Positions 1 to 8,600 of a stretch of 51,310 bases of DNA are shown one piece after another. The notes beneath the pieces are model-generated. The model was not told the DNA's origin. It saw only the letters and a program-made list of their open reading frames with translations, and did not search any database. This DNA is from Acidimicrobiales bacterium (GTDB lineage Bacteria; Actinomycetota; Acidimicrobiia; Acidimicrobiales; MedAcidi-G1). The stretch covers positions 1 through 51,310 of the forward strand of contig JAPKBH010000012.1 in NCBI GenBank assembly GCA_028823445.1, read 5' to 3'. The stretch's first letter is position 1. Each line of letters begins with the position of its first letter. The position numbers and the translations under genes are program-made.

Positions 1-246
1 TTCCGACTGACCCCGATCACAAGGACTGGTTGAACGGTTGTATTCAAGCACCTGTTGACTCAGGTCGCACTTCCGGATTCCGAGGTTGTCTTCCGACTGA
101 CCCCGATCACAAGGACTGGTTGAACGGTTGTATTCAAGCACCTGTTAGTTCCTACACGGAAGTCGAGTGGACTCTCAAAGCGTCAGTTAGAGGCAACAAT
201 CGAGGCGAGTGGGTGGTCGAAGCACCTGTTAGTTCCTACAGGGAAG
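1..246. repeat. Direct repeats at the left edge, possibly the 3' end of a repeat-protein gene
   Basis: Bases 1-56 and 91-146 are identical (56 bp, period 90). The end of that unit recurs: 136-156 is repeated exactly at 220-240 (period 84), and both copies then continue, after one mismatch, into GGAAG. A looser third version of the front part is seen at 258-290 (CGACTG.CCCC...ACAAGGA). Both main periods are multiples of three. The frame starting at base 3 is open from the window edge to a TAG at 297-299, which overlaps the stop of the convergent glutaredoxin gene by 4 bases, as in three other convergent pairs here. This fits the tail of a gene with 28-30-residue repeats entering from the left, but there is no recognisable domain and an eroded non-coding repeat is equally possible. 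Confidence 0.55.
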
Positions 247-295
247 ACGGGGCGGGACGACTGTCCCCACATAACAAGGATTTGAAACATTTAAG

Positions 296-568
296 TTAGT
301 TCTCGCCCAGTTCGTTTATCAGCGCCAGCAATTCGCGGATGCTGGGGTTGACCATATTGCGGTCTCCCAACGAAACCGTAGGCACAACCTCATTGCCTCC
401 GGTCACCGAACGCACAAAAGTCGCCGCCTCGGGGTCTTCCCAAATGTTTCGGGTTTCAATTTCTAAACCCGCCTCTTCAATGCCGCGCATCAAGCGCATA
501 CAAAATCCGCAACCGGGCCGCCAGTAAACAACAGGAGTCATACGGTCAAGGATACGGCCCAGACCCAT
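296..568 (-). CDS. Mycoredoxin-type glutaredoxin
   Basis: A 90-residue thioredoxin-fold redox protein. The active site is C20-G-F-C23 following a Trp-Arg-Pro-Gly lead, the cis-Pro loop is VVPTV near residue 62, and a GGN motif sits just before it. This set (CxxC, AAxFVxSVxGGN, VPTV) is the pattern of actinobacterial mycoredoxin, which reduces mycothiol mixed disulfides in the cytoplasm; the family assignment is from motif knowledge. It starts 12 bases after the HNH endonuclease gene ends and may be co-transcribed with it. Met10 (codon 539-541) is an alternative start, but the full-length N-terminus has a purine-rich AAGGCAG upstream. Mycothiol use in the host is inferred, not shown. Confidence 0.8.
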   Translation of the reverse strand: MGLGRILDRMTPVVYWRPGCGFCMRLMRGIEEAGLEIETRNIWEDPEAATFVRSVTGGNEVVPTVSLGDRNMVNPSIRELLALINELGEN

Positions 569-580
569 ACGGTGGCTGCC

Positions 581-1489
581 TTATGCAGATTCTTTAAATT
601 GCTCCCACCGCTCTTCGAGAAGTTCAACATCCGGACGAGAGACCTTTGCCCTTGGGGGTCTTATTCTTTGCCCATTCATGCCCTGCAATGAATAGCGCAG
701 CGTTGGACCATCTTGTTCCACCATAATGTCGGGTCGCAATCGGATTTCATGATCAGGGCGGATACCTAAAATGTTGGCGTCGTAAGCGGCGTGATGAATT
801 TTGCACATCAAAATACCGTTTTGCACAATCGGTCTTCCGCCGTCAGCATCTGACTTGATGTGCGCAGCATCTAACAAAGGCTCGTGGCGGAGATTACAAA
901 GTGCGCAACTTCCGTCGTAGGCGCGTAACACTTCAGACCGAAAAACCGGTTGATGCACCCGGGTTTTTGTCACGTGCTGGGTGTACTCTCGAGCCCGATC
1001 AAGATCAACAATATTTCGATTTTCCCAATGGCTCGCCGACATCTGATCTAGAGCAATGACAAACTGTTGGCTCTGCGGTTCCTCTCCCACCAAATACACG
1101 GGAAAAATCGGCTCATAAACCGCCCTAGCGATGCCTTTAAAATAAATAAGCGGCAACCCCTGTTGCATGGCCATACGGAGAGCACGATTCTTCGGGTGAT
1201 CCGCATTATCTCCTTGCCACTTGTAGCGCAAGAAATCATCCGGGCCAAGATGATCCTCATAAGGGCGGCGACCCTCAAGAGCAAAAATTGAGACAAAACT
1301 TAAGGCCGCCGACAACTGACGAGGCTTCCAAATACCCGACTGGGTGGGCATCAAACGAAATGACGAACCACGAAACTGGTAACTGTCGACATCTGATTGT
1401 TTTATTGGGCCACCAGTACGTAGTTGGGTGGCCCGCAAATAAGCAAACGCTCCCTCTCTGAACTCCCACTCCGCTGCAGTATCCAACAT
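581..1489 (-). CDS. HNH endonuclease, possible modification-dependent restriction enzyme
   Basis: A 302-residue protein with a C-terminal HNH nuclease domain (about residues 180-245): zinc-type cysteines C195-x2-C198 and C229, catalytic H210 in DAAH, N224, and H232-H233. The N-terminal part (about 20-150) contains NRALRMAMQQGLPLIYFKGI (101-120) followed by an IFPVYLVG segment. This resembles, from memory, the N-terminal domain of actinobacterial HNH proteins of the ScoMcrA group, whose sulfur-binding domain reads phosphorothioate DNA. That target is inference. No methyltransferase or dnd genes lie beside it, so it looks like a stand-alone type IV-like restriction gene. The start is uncertain because a GGGGAG directly abuts the ATG, which is too close for a normal ribosome site. 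Alternative: a general HNH nuclease. Confidence 0.75.
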   Translation of the reverse strand: MLDTAAEWEFREGAFAYLRATQLRTGGPIKQSDVDSYQFRGSSFRLMPTQSGIWKPRQLSAALSFVSIFALEGRRPYEDHLGPDDFLRYKWQGDNADHPKNRALRMAMQQGLPLIYFKGIARAVYEPIFPVYLVGEEPQSQQFVIALDQMSASHWENRNIVDLDRAREYTQHVTKTRVHQPVFRSEVLRAYDGSCALCNLRHEPLLDAAHIKSDADGGRPIVQNGILMCKIHHAAYDANILGIRPDHEIRLRPDIMVEQDGPTLRYSLQGMNGQRIRPPRAKVSRPDVELLEERWEQFKESA

Positions 1490-1529
1490 CTCCCCAGGAT
1501 GACAGCTTTTGTGAGGTCGTGCTCGAGAA

Positions 1530-3614
1530 CTAACCAGAAACAGGAATAGGAGTCCCCGGCGGAGGCATGACCTCGGCTGGGCCTACCAAGGTGAGCTGAT
1601 CGTCGGCTTCGAGCACCACGTCGTCTTCGATCGACACCGACACGCCGAAACGAATAAGCGCCGCCACTTCAACGCCCTTCGGCAAACCAAGCGAACCCAC
1701 TCGTTTCCCAATCAACGCCGCATCAAGGCCCTCCGGAAACAACGTGTATTGGCCGATCATGGCCTCTGGCAACAACGCCGACTTGACCGCTGCTTCATCG
1801 GCGGCCTGGCCAACCTCTTTTGCTCCGGTGTGCAAATGGCTGGCCAACTCGCCGGCCAAACGAAGCGACCGGCCCGGGTTGGCCGTGGTGCCCGCTAAAA
1901 AGAACAAAGCATTCACCCGTTCACCTGAACCACCCCAGGCCGCCGGAATACGAATACCTGCCTCGGCCCGCACGATCACCAACTGATCGTCATCAATAAC
2001 CTCAAACAAAGCCACCGGAGTCGCCGTGGGGTGGTCGCTTGATGGTTGGATCCACAATGAACCGGTTTCTAAAAATCTTTCCGTTACCCGTTCTCTGGGT
2101 AACCCAATTTGGTCCGATAACACGGTGGCAGCTCGTTCGGCCGCTTCGGTAATGTCGGTTCCTTCCGGTACTGACAACACCGAGGCTCGAGCAATTAACC
2201 CGTGATAATCGTCCACGGCTCGCAATCCGTGCCCGGCCATAGCAGCGCTCATTTCTCGATCTAAGCCGCGGTCCACTTCGGCCCCCCAACGCTCAAACAC
2301 GTGACGGATAGCGCCCGCTCGTTTGGTGCGACCCTGGGCGTAAAAGTGATGCCATGTCCAGGCCACGACACTCACCACTAATACAAACAACTGCGGCACT
2401 GGGCCCAATTGCCAAATCAAATACACCGAAACCGCGATACCGGCAAACTGAGTAAACGGGTACAAAGGCGCCCGAAAAGCCGGGGCGTAAGACTGGATAC
2501 GCGACGCCCGCAGCACCAGAACCGCCAAGTTGACCAAACCCAACGTCAACAAGACAAAAGCACTAGCCAACTTGGCAATAGACTCTGCGTCAAAAATCAA
2601 TACCACCAAAGCAATGGCTGAACCGGTAGCCACCACCCCCACCGTGGGGGTACCGAACTTACTAATACCGCCCAAGCGTTTGGGCAACAAGCCATCTTGC
2701 GCCATTGCCATGGGGTACCGGGCCGCCGCCATAATCCCGGCATTTACTGCCGAAGCAAAAGCGGCCAACGCGGCCAGCACAATAAGGCCCACCCCCAGCG
2801 GCGGCAAAACCGCTTGGGCTGCCGTATAGATCGGCGCTAAATCTTGATGGAGTTGCTCGGGGGGTACCACCACCACCGCTACCAACACGCCCAAAGTGTA
2901 AAGCAAAGTGGCTACCCCCAGCGACAACGCCATACCCAAAGGAATGCGATGCGAAGGGTCTTCAACTTCTTCAGCAGCGCTGGCCACTTTGGTGAGACCG
3001 CCGTAAGAAACAAACACCAACCCCACTACCGCCATTACTCCCGAACTGCCGGTAGTGAAAAATGGGTCAAGGTTAGAATTGGACAAACTCCGGCTTTGCA
3101 CTTCCCACAAACCTTCAACCAAAAACCACCCCATGACGGCAATCACAAAGGCCACCAAAATCAACTGCACCGAAGCGCTGGCTTTGGACCCCACCACGTT
3201 AATAAAGGTAAAAAAACCGATAAGCGCTAAAGCCAGCCACGTGGCGTTGACATCTAAAATAAGCACCAGGTAGGCGCTCATGCCCACCATGGCGAACGCA
3301 TCTTTGAGCACCAGCGAAAGCCAAGTGCCGAACCCGGCCACCGTGCCTACGGCTGGTCCAAGGGCCCGCTCTAAGAAATAATAAGCCCCTCCCGCTTTTG
3401 GTAACGCAGTAGCCAGTTCAGACACGCTGAGCATGGCCGGCACGGCCAAAACCCCGGCTATGAGGTAAGCCAGGATGGCCGCTGGCCCGGCTTTAGCAGC
3501 CGCCAACCCCGGCAGCAAAAACAATCCGGAAGACAGCATGGCGCCCGTAGACAATGAGAATACGTGGCGAAGACCCAGCGAGCGGGTCAGTTTCCCTGAT
3601 TTGTCTCCCGCCAT
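1530..3614 (-). CDS. APC-family permease with EIIA-like and TrkA-C-like cytosolic domains
   Basis: A 694-residue membrane protein. Residues 15-425 form about twelve hydrophobic helices of the amino acid-polyamine-organocation fold, with the early Gly-rich segment STGAMLSSGLFLLPG (22-36) and PKAGGAYYF (72-80). The cytosolic tail has two parts: about 480-600 resembles a PTS EIIA (mannitol/fructose) fold, and about 615-680 resembles a TrkA-C/RCK-C ligand-binding domain ending in DDQLTLVGP. The EIIA-like part lacks the PH dipeptide that carries the phospho-histidine in true EIIA proteins, so any role is regulatory rather than phosphotransfer. It probably imports an amino acid or amine at the cytoplasmic membrane; the substrate cannot be told. 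It lies 42 bases after the epoxide hydrolase gene on the same strand. Confidence 0.85.
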   Translation of the reverse strand: MAGDKSGKLTRSLGLRHVFSLSTGAMLSSGLFLLPGLAAAKAGPAAILAYLIAGVLAVPAMLSVSELATALPKAGGAYYFLERALGPAVGTVAGFGTWLSLVLKDAFAMVGMSAYLVLILDVNATWLALALIGFFTFINVVGSKASASVQLILVAFVIAVMGWFLVEGLWEVQSRSLSNSNLDPFFTTGSSGVMAVVGLVFVSYGGLTKVASAAEEVEDPSHRIPLGMALSLGVATLLYTLGVLVAVVVVPPEQLHQDLAPIYTAAQAVLPPLGVGLIVLAALAAFASAVNAGIMAAARYPMAMAQDGLLPKRLGGISKFGTPTVGVVATGSAIALVVLIFDAESIAKLASAFVLLTLGLVNLAVLVLRASRIQSYAPAFRAPLYPFTQFAGIAVSVYLIWQLGPVPQLFVLVVSVVAWTWHHFYAQGRTKRAGAIRHVFERWGAEVDRGLDREMSAAMAGHGLRAVDDYHGLIARASVLSVPEGTDITEAAERAATVLSDQIGLPRERVTERFLETGSLWIQPSSDHPTATPVALFEVIDDDQLVIVRAEAGIRIPAAWGGSGERVNALFFLAGTTANPGRSLRLAGELASHLHTGAKEVGQAADEAAVKSALLPEAMIGQYTLFPEGLDAALIGKRVGSLGLPKGVEVAALIRFGVSVSIEDDVVLEADDQLTLVGPAEVMPPPGTPIPVSG

Positions 3615-3656
3615 TCGCTAACCCTAGACCACCAGAGCGGGCAAGGGAACCTGTTT

Positions 3657-4637
3657 CTACGAAAGACCCTCAATGAACTCCAACAGCAAGTCGTTTACTT
3701 GGTCGGCTGCTTCTTGTTGCAACCAGTGGCCAGCGCCTTCCAAAATATGAGTACCGCGAATACCCGGCAAGGTTTCCGAGAACCGACTAATGGCTCCGGC
3801 CCCCCAAAGGGTGGGCCCGTCTTTTTCGCCGCCGATGAACAGTGACGGCTGGACGATGGGGGCGTGATGCCATGGGCGAAGATCTACCCAGTCGTGGTCG
3901 ATGCAGCGGTAGCGGTTCAAACCACCGGTGAAACCAGCTCGGTCAAACTCGCCAACGTAAAAATCTAAATCATCATCGGTCATCCAATCAAGCGGCCCCG
4001 AAGGATACGAAAACCGGTCGCTAAGCAACCCTCCACTAGCCACGAAGCCCATAGATGTTTGACCAGGTTCGGGAGGCGGGCAGTCCCCCGATGCCGAAAA
4101 ATAGAAGCCTTCCAGCCAGCGACGCGGATTTTTTGTTATTTCTGCTTCGGCTCGCCCCGGCTCTTGAAAATAGGTGATGTAAAATTCTTCGGTTTCGCTG
4201 AAACTGGCGAATGTCTCGGAAGGCCGGTGGCTGTTGCGGGCATCGTAAGGAACGCTCAGCAAAGCCATTGCCGTAAAAACATCGGGCCGTAAACGGGCGG
4301 CGGCGGCCGCTATAGGGGAACCCCAGTCGTGACCCACGATGGTGGCCGTGGTTTCGCCAAGTGCTTCAACTACTCCAACACAATCGGCAGCCAAGTCAAT
4401 TAGCCGATAAGCGTCGAGCCCTTCTGGGGCGGCCGATGACCCATAACCGCGCACGTCTATAGCGGCGGCTCGGTACCCGGCAGCTGCCAATGCCGGCAGT
4501 TGGTTGCGCCACGAATACCAAGATTCGGGGAAGCCATGAACAAACAACACCAGTGGCCCTTCACCCATTTCGGCCACATGTATTTGGTAGCCAAAAGCGT
4601 CTACATTGTGTCGTTTTACTTCATTTAAGAAACTCAT
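3657..4637 (-). CDS. Epoxide hydrolase (alpha/beta-hydrolase)
   Basis: A 326-residue alpha/beta-hydrolase that would open epoxides to diols in the cytoplasm. Visible features are the oxyanion-hole HGFPESWYSW (34-43), the nucleophile elbow GHDWG with D104, the acid D273 in GEKDG and the base H304 in GAGHW. Cap-domain tyrosines that would hold the epoxide oxygen are candidates at Y153/Y156 and Y243. An aspartate nucleophile in GHDWG separates it from serine esterases; haloalkane dehalogenases share the Asp but not the cap tyrosines. AAAGGA lies six bases before the ATG, supporting this start. It heads a minus-strand run with the APC permease, but a shared pathway is not evident. Confidence 0.85.
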   Translation of the reverse strand: MSFLNEVKRHNVDAFGYQIHVAEMGEGPLVLFVHGFPESWYSWRNQLPALAAAGYRAAAIDVRGYGSSAAPEGLDAYRLIDLAADCVGVVEALGETTATIVGHDWGSPIAAAAARLRPDVFTAMALLSVPYDARNSHRPSETFASFSETEEFYITYFQEPGRAEAEITKNPRRWLEGFYFSASGDCPPPEPGQTSMGFVASGGLLSDRFSYPSGPLDWMTDDDLDFYVGEFDRAGFTGGLNRYRCIDHDWVDLRPWHHAPIVQPSLFIGGEKDGPTLWGAGAISRFSETLPGIRGTHILEGAGHWLQQEAADQVNDLLLEFIEGLS

Positions 4638-4749
4638 AGTTTCCTTTCATTGCCGACTCTTGTTTGCTAGCAGCGTGGCCGATGCGGGGGTGCTCTGGCA
4701 AACCAGGCCGATTTGTACTATTCTTTGAGCAGCGTAAAAAGGGGGCACT
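4638..4749. promoter_or_regulatory. Divergent intergenic region between epoxide hydrolase and Trp-repeat protein
   Basis: These 112 bases must hold the promoters of both divergent genes. The minus-strand gene has AAAGGA near 4644-4649. For the plus-strand gene AAGGGGG (about 4738-4745) precedes the GTG, and TACTAT (about 4716-4721) is a plausible -10 element; no convincing -35 is seen. No palindrome stands out. Confidence 0.4.
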
Positions 4750-7203
4750 GTGGAAAGCACAGAAAGTAAGCCAACGGGTGGGAGCATTACAGAAAACCCG
4801 AAAGCGCGTCTTGGCGCGGTAGTGCTTATTGTCGCACTTATTGCGGCAACCTGCATGTTCACGGGGGGCGACGATACGACAGAAAGCGCCCCGAGCGATG
4901 CATTTGCTGGCTTATCGCCGGTTACTGATTACGTCTTCCAGCCCGCTACCGCTCCTGGCCCTGACCCTTTTGGGCCTTCGTTCGCTAACTACACCATCAC
5001 CGTCCCCACTGAGGATCTTTCCTCTGGTTTGGTGGGCAGTGGCAGTACTGGTCTTTATGGCGGAACCGGTGAAAATGCTTGCGACGTCGGCAAAATGATT
5101 GACTTTTTGATGGCCAATCCCGATCGAGCCGCCGCTTGGGCCGGGGTTCAAGGTATCACCGTGGCGGAGATTCCCGATTACTTAAACTCACTTACCCCAG
5201 CCATTTTGATGGAGAACACTCTGGTCATAAACCATGGTTACTCCAGTGGTTCGGCTACACCGTTCTTGGCAGTGTTAGAGGCTGGCACCGCCGTGCTGGT
5301 AGATGCCGATGGCATCCCACGAGCTCGTTGTGCTTGCGGCAACCCCTTGGGGCCCGTTGAAGAACCGCCCGCCACCACGGAAACAACGACCACCACCGTG
5401 GGTGGCGAGGTAACAACGACCACCACAAGTGTCACCATCTTCACCGACTGCCCAACGACCGAAGCTCCCCCTTACGGCTTCAACCAAGAAGCAGATGGCA
5501 AGTGGACGCTTCACACTCCAGAGGGCCGCTATGTCTGGGCGCCAACAGTGCCCGGTTGGCACTCATTGCCTGATGACGGCAACATTTACGCCACGGAATC
5601 CGATGTACCCGGTTACGACGTTGTCTGCTGGCCCTGCCCGGCGGAGAGCAGCGGGGGCGACACCCCGTCTTACGACACCGACGATGACGGCGACTACATC
5701 TCTGACGAACGCATGCTGTTGAGCCTCGGTCTCGACCGAACCGAAACCTACGTGGTGATCGTCACTAAAGACCTGTACCCGGAAATCTTGACGTCAACCA
5801 TTGACCCCGATGCTATAGGGACTTTTGCTCCTGGGGCCATATCCACCATTACCCCGAATGATGCCAAAGACTACGAGCCAGAGTACGACGCCACGGAAGG
5901 CTCTTTTGATGGATGCTTCCCTCCTTGCCCTGATGACGGCACATGGGGTTGGGAAACAGGGCTTGGAAAAAACGGCACGGTTTACGTTTGGGTCGCCCCC
6001 AATGGTGACCGCTGGACTTGGAGCGACGGAGGGTGGGGGAACTTCGACACCGAGAGTGCGATTAGTTATCCTAGTTTCCGCGACTTGCCGGGTTGGAACG
6101 ATGACTGCTTCGAATGTCCAGAGTGGGGCTGGTCAGTGACCGATGGTGTATGGACTTGGACTGGTCCCGACGGAATCCCATGGGAATTCAAGAACATCAT
6201 TGACCTCTACGACCTCGGCCCCGATGAAACCATCTGGGTCTGGTCAGCCACCATCACCGACAAAGACGACGGCGAATACGTCCTCAACATCACCGACCTC
6301 CCCGGCTGGGACGACGATTGTAATGAATGTCCTGAATGGGGATGGCAACAAAATGCCGATGGTTCTTGGGTGTGGGTTGACCCCAATGGGACAACCTGGG
6401 CTTTTGAACAATATACCCTTGGGTGGCGGTGGGTATTTAATAATCCGACAGTGGTCGATACCGAATCTGGTTTCGAAAACATTGTCGATCTTCCTGGCTA
6501 CTTAGAAGACTGCAACGAATGCCCTGAATGGGGATGGGAGCAAGACGAGGACGGCATCTGGGAGTGGCGAGACCCCGATGGCAGCATCTGGATTGACACG
6601 GGTGACGGCACCTGGAAGTCAGCCTCTACCGATGTCACCTATGCCCACTGGTCAAGCCTTCCTGGTTGGTCTGATGACTGTAATGAGGGCCCACCGGAGG
6701 AAACCACCGTCGATCCTCCCAAGGACACGACTACCACGACGACCACAGCACCACAAGACTCCACTACCACCACTACCACCACAGCACCACAAGACTCCAC
6801 AACCACCACTACCACCACGACGACCACAGCACCACAAGACTCCACTACCACCACTACCACCACTGCTCCAGCTGCCTACCAACCTGCCCTTATTAACAAT
6901 CCTGACCCGAGTTGTGCAGCGCTGTACATCACTTGGAGAAACCCCGACCCCACCGCGCCCACTGCTTGGGAAGTTTTGGTGACGGTAGACGATCTCCAAA
7001 CCGACCCAGTAACAAAAACCAAAGAAACCGTCTCAGGGACGGACTTAGCGTTGGACTTCTTTCCTTATGAATTTTACGGAGGCGCCTGGCCACCGGGCGG
7101 CCAATTCAAAGTTGTGGTATCTCGGATTGATGGCGCCGCTGCTCCACTGGTCAGCACCCCATCAGACGCCTTTGTAGGGAATCTCCCCACCTACTGCTCT
7201 TAA
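4750..7203 (+). CDS. Membrane-anchored protein: DUF6777-like head, Trp/Cys repeats, poly-Thr stalk, Fn3-like end
   Basis: An 817-residue envelope protein of unknown function, starting at a GTG after AAGGGGG. Order: cytosolic basic tail; single membrane helix (about 20-38, GAVVLIVALIAATCMF); a DUF6777-like domain (about 60-202; GSGSTGLYGGTGENACD, then INHGYSSGSATPF and RARCACGNPL); a short Thr linker; then 5-6 repeats of about 64 residues from C234 to E646, with cores CPEWGW, DGxWxW, PDGxxW and LPGW-DDCNE. Residues 309-320 (D-x-D-x-D-G...S-D-x-E) look like a calcium-binding thrombospondin-3/dockerin-type loop. A poly-Thr/APQDS stalk (about 659-706) leads to a C-terminal domain (about 708-817) of fibronectin-III-like character. 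Adhesion, glycan binding or wall attachment are guesses. The DUF6777 match is from memory of the family pattern. Confidence 0.85.
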   Translation: MESTESKPTGGSITENPKARLGAVVLIVALIAATCMFTGGDDTTESAPSDAFAGLSPVTDYVFQPATAPGPDPFGPSFANYTITVPTEDLSSGLVGSGSTGLYGGTGENACDVGKMIDFLMANPDRAAAWAGVQGITVAEIPDYLNSLTPAILMENTLVINHGYSSGSATPFLAVLEAGTAVLVDADGIPRARCACGNPLGPVEEPPATTETTTTTVGGEVTTTTTSVTIFTDCPTTEAPPYGFNQEADGKWTLHTPEGRYVWAPTVPGWHSLPDDGNIYATESDVPGYDVVCWPCPAESSGGDTPSYDTDDDGDYISDERMLLSLGLDRTETYVVIVTKDLYPEILTSTIDPDAIGTFAPGAISTITPNDAKDYEPEYDATEGSFDGCFPPCPDDGTWGWETGLGKNGTVYVWVAPNGDRWTWSDGGWGNFDTESAISYPSFRDLPGWNDDCFECPEWGWSVTDGVWTWTGPDGIPWEFKNIIDLYDLGPDETIWVWSATITDKDDGEYVLNITDLPGWDDDCNECPEWGWQQNADGSWVWVDPNGTTWAFEQYTLGWRWVFNNPTVVDTESGFENIVDLPGYLEDCNECPEWGWEQDEDGIWEWRDPDGSIWIDTGDGTWKSASTDVTYAHWSSLPGWSDDCNEGPPEETTVDPPKDTTTTTTTAPQDSTTTTTTTAPQDSTTTTTTTTTTAPQDSTTTTTTTAPAAYQPALINNPDPSCAALYITWRNPDPTAPTAWEVLVTVDDLQTDPVTKTKETVSGTDLALDFFPYEFYGGAWPPGGQFKVVVSRIDGAAAPLVSTPSDAFVGNLPTYCS
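5449..6687 (+). repeat. Trp/Cys-rich protein repeats of about 64 residues
   Basis: Coding repeats inside the large surface protein. Units begin at Cys 234, 296 (divergent), 393, 456, 527 and 591 of the product. The last three are the most alike: each opens with CPEWGW, has a DGxWxW and a PDG/PNGxxW turn, and closes with LPGW or LPGY, then D-D/E-D-C-N-E. The conserved cysteines at each end could pair within or between units. The similarity of late units and divergence of early ones suggests recent duplication at the 3' side. Confidence 0.8.
6724..6870 (+). repeat. Poly-Thr/APQDS stalk coding repeat
   Basis: Low-complexity ACC/ACT/ACG tract broken three times by GCACCACAAGACTCC, coding APQDS at residues 667, 679 and 694. 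It gives T7-10 blocks typical of extended, perhaps glycosylated, stalks in exported actinobacterial proteins. Such tracts are prone to slippage, so copy number may vary between strains. Confidence 0.85.
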
Positions 7204-7275
7204 GTGACCCCCGGCTAGGGTTTTAAGCGACTCTTGCTCTAGTTTTCTTATTGACCCCTAATTAGTGAGGAAACC

Positions 7276-8598
7276 ATGGCAATCGGCCCCGGAATGCACA
7301 TCAACGACCCCAGTGACCCCAGCCTGAACTTGGCCATGTCCGAGGGGGCTCGTCCTCTCTATGATGCCGTGGTTGATTTCATCGCTACCGAAGTAGAGCC
7401 GGTTACCGCCGAATATCACCGGTTGGGTTCCATTCGCGAAGTTCATTGGGGTTACCACCCCGGGCAGATTGACATCATGGAACAACTCAAGGCCAAAGCC
7501 CGAGAAAAAGGCTTATGGAACTTTTTTCTTCCTGACGCGGAAACCGGTGAAGGGCTTTCCAATTTGGACTACGCCTACATCGCCGCAGAGTTAGGAAAAA
7601 ACCCTCTCGCCTCGGAAAGCTTCAATTGCTCGGCTCCCGATACCGGCAATATGGAAGTACTTGAACGGGTCGGCACTCCAGAACAAAAAGAACAATGGCT
7701 CACGCCATTGCTAAACGGTGAGATTCGTTCTTCCTACGTCATGACCGAACCCGATGTGGCCTCTTCTGATGCGAAGAATTTGTCTTGCCAAGCAATATTG
7801 GATGGTGAAGAATGGGTTATCAACGGCACCAAGTATTACGCCTCGGGGGCCGGCGATCCACGCTGCAAGATTTTGATTGTCATGGTGCAAACCAACCAAG
7901 ATGGGCCACCCCATCGCCGCCAATCACAGATTCTGGTGCCTATTGATACTCCCGGAGTAACTGTTGACTTCGGTATGAAAGTTTTTGGCGATGATGACGC
8001 CCCCCACGGACACATGCATCTCACCTTTAAAGACTGTCGGGTGCCGGCCGCCAACCTTTTGTTAGGCGAAGGACGGGGCTTTGAAATTTCACAACTACGG
8101 CTCGGCCCAGGCCGCATTCATCACTGCATGCGCTCCATTGGGGCTGCCGAGCGGGCCGTGGAATTAATGGTACGCCGTGGCCTACACCGCGAAGCTTTTG
8201 GCAAAACCATCCTCAAACTCGGCAAAAATATGGAAGTGGTTTCGCGAGCCCGCATTGAAATTGAAGCCATGCGCCTCATGGTGTTGCGAGCCGCCAAAGC
8301 CATGGACACCATGGGCAATGCTGAGGCCCGGGTGTGGATCAGCGCCGTTAAAGCCATGGTCCCCGAAAAGGTGTGTCACATCATTGATGAAGCCATTCAA
8401 ATGCACGGCGCCACCGGTATTTCTCAGTGGACTCCCCTAGCCAAGCTTTATACCTCGCAGCGAACCTTACGACTGGCCGACGGCCCCGACGAAGTACATC
8501 ACTTTGTGGTAGCCCGCTTTGAGTCAGGCCGTTACGGCGACGGCCCTGGCCCGGTTCCCATGTTAGAAAACACCGGCCACATTTTTAGCGGCCCGTAA
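7276..8598 (+). CDS. Acyl-CoA dehydrogenase, ACAD10/11-like
   Basis: A 440-residue flavoenzyme expected to form the alpha-beta double bond of an acyl-CoA in beta-oxidation. It has the ACAD N-terminal helical domain, the middle-domain flavin signature YVMTEPDVASSD (154-165), a long helical C-terminal domain with the R280...GAAERAVELM stretch, and HGATGIS (377-383). The segment near the usual catalytic base reads ADGPDEVHH (401-409), the form seen in ACAD10/11-type enzymes, which have Asp rather than the classical Glu. GTGAGG precedes the ATG. The alkylsulfatase gene starts two bases after the stop, so the two are probably co-translated and may act on the same alkyl chains. The chain-length preference is unknown. 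Confidence 0.9.
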   Translation: MAIGPGMHINDPSDPSLNLAMSEGARPLYDAVVDFIATEVEPVTAEYHRLGSIREVHWGYHPGQIDIMEQLKAKAREKGLWNFFLPDAETGEGLSNLDYAYIAAELGKNPLASESFNCSAPDTGNMEVLERVGTPEQKEQWLTPLLNGEIRSSYVMTEPDVASSDAKNLSCQAILDGEEWVINGTKYYASGAGDPRCKILIVMVQTNQDGPPHRRQSQILVPIDTPGVTVDFGMKVFGDDDAPHGHMHLTFKDCRVPAANLLLGEGRGFEISQLRLGPGRIHHCMRSIGAAERAVELMVRRGLHREAFGKTILKLGKNMEVVSRARIEIEAMRLMVLRAAKAMDTMGNAEARVWISAVKAMVPEKVCHIIDEAIQMHGATGISQWTPLAKLYTSQRTLRLADGPDEVHHFVVARFESGRYGDGPGPVPMLENTGHIFSGP

Positions 8599-8600
8599 AC

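Noticed and set aside
1-299. CRISPR array
   Set aside because: The identical unit is 56 bp with periods of 90 and 84, only two to three copies exist, and there are no spacers of even length. A TTTGAAAC-like end at 283-290 looks repeat-like but occurs once.
6639-6999. Val/Gly-rich open frames antisense to the Thr stalk
   Set aside because: They are reverse complements of ACC/ACT repeats and code low-complexity Val, Gly and Cys runs.
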